Part shown: in pieces, positions 59,850 through 64,000 of the stretch | Position numbering within the stretch: position 1 is the stretch's first letter | How the letters are laid out: every line of letters begins with the position of its first letter | Assembly: GCA_037783415.1 (NCBI GenBank) | Contig: JAZGTN010000025.1 | Coordinates: 6,059,501-6,123,500 of the forward strand | From: Leptasterias polaris | Taxonomy: Eukaryota; Echinodermata; Asteroidea; Forcipulatida; Asteriidae | DNA length: 64,000 nucleotides | Reading direction: 5' to 3' | The notes under the pieces: model-generated | What the model was told of the DNA's origin: nothing | The model's database searches: none | What the model saw: only the letters and a program-made list of their open reading frames with translations | Made by a program: the position numbers and the translations under genes

Positions 59850-60118
59850 CAATTGGTTATATTGCAGGACATGCAATCACAAGGTTGTGGGTTCGAATCC
59901 TACCAAGCTAACCGCAGATTTCACAATGGTTGTATTATAAGTATTGTGTTTTAGTTACTGAATCACAATTTATTGATTTGTGCAATTCATAATCATATAA
60001 CGTTGAACAAAATATTTGTATGAGAGAGATTTGCTTTTGCCGGCTTGGTGTTTATATCCCCTTGTGGGAGCTTTGCAAAGTTCCCTTGACGGGAAGATCA
60101 CCAAAACAAACAAACAAA
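59850..60118 (+). mobile_element. SINE family J, copy with tRNA-like head and (CAAA)n tail
   Basis: The head has GGGTTCGAATCCTACC (B box, about 59889). The body carries 'gcaattcataatcata', 'gccggcttggtgtttatatc' and 'ttcccttgacgggaagatca', and the tail is (CAAA)n to 60118. About 270 bp. Confidence 0.65.
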
Positions 60119-60935
60119 TTAGTTACAATTTCTATACATTTGGGTACATGACAACGATAACGGTAGCATGGCATACGTCGACCGATTTAATTGAGCGGTT
60201 GCTTATGTCTAACCTTCCCTTCAAAGCTTAACAAATTCATGGTAGTACTCTAGCGAGACACATGATTAGAACACCTCCGAGTGTGTAAGACATATAATAA
60301 GCTAACCACAGCAGATGTTACTTCTGTCAGGTCTTTGTAATATTTATATAGCCTATATAAAGGCTGAATAGACCCAACCTGTTTTGCATTATAAAGTCTT
60401 TCAGGGTTAGATCTATAGAATGCAATTCACTCTTCATGAAATAGTACATTCATTTCGATGGCCATTGTTATTCAGGAAAATCACTTTCAAACTAATCGGT
60501 GGATATTTTTGGTTTCACAGTTTTCGATTATACACTAACATAATTCCATAATGAGATATATGATTTCTTATAAGTACGTTTATACTCCAATAGAGAAACT
60601 AAACTAATGGCGTATTGGTTGTACACACGTATACTTAAGTCTATTTTGTTTTAACAGCTACTCGTGGCAGATGTCAAAGCATACCCTTTTATATTTCCTC
60701 CGATGCCTATTGACCAATAATGTAGCCCAAACAATAAACTAAATGTACACCTGTCTTAATAACGGGAGAGAGAATATTGTTTGATATCTTATAGGATAAT
60801 GTACTCCACATATCAAACAGGCCGTGTCTGTATACTATTGTGGTTCCAGATTTTGGGGTCTACATGTATATTGCTCCGTACATTATGCTTCAACAATGAT
60901 GAATTAAAAACACTTCAAAGTAGTAGCTCATATTA

Positions 60936-61095
60936 AAGCTGCCGGCATTTGCATCTTAAAATCAGGGAGATATTTAGAGTAACATTCAGTATTTAACAGG
61001 GATATTTTTTTTTACATAATCAGGGAGATTTTCAGTAATTTTCGTCAGAATAAGGAAAAATTTGTTTATTTTTAGGGAACTTTCCTACGTTAAAT
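60936..61095 (+). repeat. Dispersed repeat I, copy 2
   Basis: Shares 'aaagctgcc', 'atcagggagat' (twice) and 'tttgtttatttttagggaac' with 48056-48250. The flanking stretches 60119-60935 and 61096-62241 show nothing recognised. Confidence 0.5.
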
Positions 61096-62241
61096 TTAAA
61101 AGCAGCCAGCAAAGTACAGTCTTAGTAATTATGAATAAATCACTTAATAAATCAATCTGAAGCTCTCTGAACTTACCATACCAGTAAATCAATCCACCAA
61201 AGAAAAATATTCGAGTTATATCGTGTCAAAGCCGAGGAAAGAGCCTATAATTTAAAGACCAACCAAGCCAAATTCGAATTGAGCCCATTGTACACAGAGC
61301 TGTATCACACACACTGCAAATAGTATTTCGTGTAAACACATCGGTTACGCCCACACAAAAGGTTCCCACTCAATCAGCATAAAACGACAATATCATTTTG
61401 AACAAAATGGATGCATGAAAGTCAATAAGACTCGTGAACTTAGAACCGCCAAAAAATAGTTTTTGATTAAACCAAACTATAATGCATTAACCGGTTTTCT
61501 TTCTTTCCTGTAGATTATGTTATATTTAATAAACAGATGTGTATCAAAACAGGTTAATTATTACAAATGCACGTGTCCAGGGTTGGTATTTCACATAATA
61601 TATTCAGTGCATTATAGAGTGGATTATACAGGTGTGTAATGCATATATTCATGTGCACGGATACATTTTGTCACCCGTATAAATAGTTCATGTATTCACC
61701 CTTGGGTCAATCTCGATCCATTTTCGAATAAAGCCTAGAGGAAAATAACGAATGAAGCTGCTCTCCGTCTCCCCCAAAAATCAAATACCAATTTCAAACA
61801 TGAACAATAAACAATCGCACACGCGCTCCAACCGAAAAACAATCAAATAAACAGTTAAATACTTTAGACTGTATCCATAGTGTTGTTTTTATTTACTACA
61901 AAGCAATAACTAATGTTAAGCTGGATATTTTGCTTCGATTTATTTATGTTTTTATTGTTTATTTGTTGCTATTATATTTTGCCGTTGATCGCGTTGTGCC
62001 AAATTTCATAAATGTGTTTTTAAGGACTTCTTTTTCTTCGTGAGAGGGCAAATTGTTCTCCGGCAGATCTTGCCACTTTAAATAACCAAACGGCTAGAGC
62101 TGATAAAGAAAGTTTTTTCTGTGCATTTCTTGTCAACCCAAAAATTAATACACAAATAAAACACTTAATGGTTGGCATATAAAACTCTCAACATTTCAAT
62201 TAATCCTGTACGATCCGAAAGCAAAACTTAGTTTTTATTTG

Positions 62242-62581
62242 AAGGCAGGGTGTACTTTTGGTAATTACTCCACAAGGTTTTGACTGTAAACCTTAGTAAA
62301 AAGCACTGGAGAGCTGTTGATATTATAAATAAATGTTCGAAACGACCCCTTTGAAGTAATGTAGTTTTAGAGAAAGTAACCTTTCACCCCAAAATTGGAA
62401 TCCCGAAGCCTTTCTCGGGCATCGGAAAGCACACAACCCATGCAACAAGGGTATTTTTTCTTGAATTGTTTTCTTGAAACTTCGAAGACCAATTGAGCCA
62501 AAATTTTCACAGGTCTTTTATTTTATGAATATTTTTTGATACTCGACTTTGACAATTACTTAAAGTATACCATGCCTTTAA
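62242..62581. mobile_element. Diverged TTAA-type MITE
   Basis: Ends 'gaaggcagggtgtacttttg' and 'gtataccatgcctttaa', with an interior matching 34550-34640 and more weakly 6926-7289 (for example 'acttcgaagaccaattgagc', 'ttttcacaggtcttttat'). Left TTAA not preserved. Confidence 0.55.
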
Positions 62582-62750
62582 GGTATGAACCAACAAATGA
62601 ACGGCAAATTGAAATGGATAGTACCAGTTATTGATGGTATCGTCTGAAAAACGGCTACTCACAAAAAATAAAATATTTACAAGTTGACAATTCCTTAAAG
62701 CTGCACAAAAATAGTTAGGGTATTTTATAGTTTTATCTTGAAAGCACTGG

Positions 62751-63113
62751 TTACTGCGATTGATCTTTCGACGAATTCTTGCAAATAATCTTCCCGACCA
62801 CTCTACAGCTTGTTAAGAGTAAGATCCCAAGCACTACGGCTAACACAACCGCTTTAATCACGGCGAAAGACGACAGGGGGAAGGCTTCGTGACTTCGCAC
62901 ATGTCCATCCTCGTCCCCCGTAGTCATGGGGAAGCTCGTCGTCGAAGCAGTTTCATTTGTGAGAGTGAAGTTCTCGGGATAGTCCGGTGACGTGGTTGAT
63001 GAAAGTATGTAGTCCAGGAGACCACTTGATGAGGAAGACCGGACCGTAGGCTCGGGGTCCACGGGGAGGTCTCGGCGATGGAGCCGCGTCAATCTCCGTA
63101 AAAACCCATCCAT
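62751..63113 (-). CDS. Putative small single-pass membrane protein, 120 residues
   Basis: Function unknown. The ATG at 63111-63113 has A at -3 and G at +4, a strong Kozak context; the longer open frame upstream to 63173 lacks an ATG. The sequence has a basic N-terminus (FLRRLTRLHRR), a Ser/Thr-rich middle with sequons NFT and NET, and one hydrophobic segment around AVIKAVVLAVVLGILLLTS near residue 90, then a short tail with Lys and Cys, ending at TAA. There is no signal peptide at the start. It could be a complete small protein, the first exon of a larger gene, or chance. A receptor N-terminus plus first helix was considered, but the usual helix-1 motif is not seen. Confidence 0.4.
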   Translation of the reverse strand: MDGFLRRLTRLHRRDLPVDPEPTVRSSSSSGLLDYILSSTTSPDYPENFTLTNETASTTSFPMTTGDEDGHVRSHEAFPLSSFAVIKAVVLAVVLGILLLTSCRVVGKIICKNSSKDQSQ

Positions 63114-64000
63114 CGTTGATCTTTGTAACCTGCTTTTTGCTTGCTTCTTCAAAATCTCTCCATGCACCTCCAATGCGGCGATCGAAACGAAACAAACGCA
63201 CTGGGGTTCTTAAAGACTTTCTCTAATCGGGGCTCACTGTGGCGACGTCTGTCTTGTTGTTTGCAGTGATTGAGTTGAATATGTCAAGTGTACTGAAATT
63301 ATACCGAGTGAGAAAGCCAATGACGTTTGCAGAGTAAATAGAAGCAGGGTTTATTGTAGGTTGTCTTGGTCCCCGAATGTCAACTCGTTACTCACAACGT
63401 TGTTTTATGGTTACACTTGAGAAGTGTGTTCAAACTGCACGTTCAAACAAAATGTATACATACGAAAACCCGCGCTACTGCTCTCTAGCAACACATCTAA
63501 CCGTTTCAGAAAAACGGAACAGAAACTCAATTAGTCAAAATGTTTTCTGACGCAGGTGTTCCTCCAGAAGACGAATCTCTTGTGACGTTAGTTGTTATTC
63601 ATTCTGTTATTTCTGCTGACGGATTGCAAGCGCCCATTTGCCTAAGCAATTCTCACCTGAGACGGAACGTCGTTAACAAGATTCGCATGTCTACTTCAAA
63701 CTAATTCGGATCCGTTGTGTGTAAGTGATTGCACTCGGTCAAGGTAGCGAAAAGAACAGCGGGGAGCACGCGTCCACTCGCCACATTCGCCTTGAGAAAT
63801 TCCAATCAGTGAAGACTCGTACTCGATGAGTTAAATCCATCAACAAAACAAAAGCTCAGATTCATCTGTTCCGTTAGTGAATAACGTACATTGATTAAAA
63901 CTGTCGGGTTGTTCTTCGCTAGGGAACCGCGTGGTAACTCTGGTTGAGCAGGCGATTTTTAGTGGGGTGTTTCGTGTCTTTGGCTTTCTCCCACTTGGTT
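63114..64000. other. Upstream flank of the putative membrane protein
   Basis: Less AT-rich than its surroundings. It would contain the promoter and 5' UTR if the frame at 62751-63113 is real. No TATA box or other gene was recognised. Confidence 0.35.

Noticed and set aside
59885..59905. tRNA gene
   Set aside because: A good B box, but no cloverleaf or acceptor-stem pairing; better explained as a SINE head.

Overview
This is eukaryotic, metazoan DNA: AT-rich, intron-rich, gene-poor, and full of short transposable elements. The elements are tRNA-headed SINEs, TTAA- and TA-flanked MITEs, and CR1/jockey-like non-LTR fragments with (TAA)n tails. Together with the protein sequences they suggest a marine deuterostome, most likely an echinoderm and perhaps a sea star. 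That is an inference from repeat style, not proof.

Only two genes are certain, both in the first 15 kb and arranged head to head. On the minus strand (701..8860, running off the left edge) are nine coding exons of the peroxisomal bifunctional enzyme EHHADH. Their splice phases close exactly into 334 codons: the whole enoyl-CoA hydratase/isomerase domain plus the start of the NAD-binding 3-hydroxyacyl-CoA dehydrogenase domain. The start codons are about 2.7 kb apart. On the plus strand (11520..14682) is a complete three-exon, 497-residue microsomal cytochrome P450 of the CYP2 clan, with every diagnostic motif present. Fatty-acid oxidation could link the two, but nothing in the sequence proves co-regulation.

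From 15 kb to 62.7 kb I see no convincing host protein-coding gene. This part holds a 5'-truncated non-LTR retrotransposon with a reverse transcriptase reading frame broken by one stop (about 43.6-45.4 kb), three other non-LTR tails (0.4, 20.1 and 50.2 kb), and a 15-bp minisatellite that is open in several frames (22.0-22.8 kb). It also holds a 94-codon CAG/CAA tract (48.8-49.1 kb), a long foldback at 27.3 kb, and many MITE and SINE copies. Several families occur more than once in the window. This allows paralogous empty-site comparisons, including MITEs nested inside MITEs in P450 intron 2 and a SINE-like element with different target-site duplications at its two copies.

Near the right edge (62751..63113, minus) is a small open frame with a good Kozak context, a Ser/Thr-rich region with two N-glycosylation sequons, and one hydrophobic segment. 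It may be a host exon of unknown function. I found no tRNA, rRNA, CRISPR or operon-like structure, and no clearly new multi-gene system. The strongest leads for new description are the repeat families.
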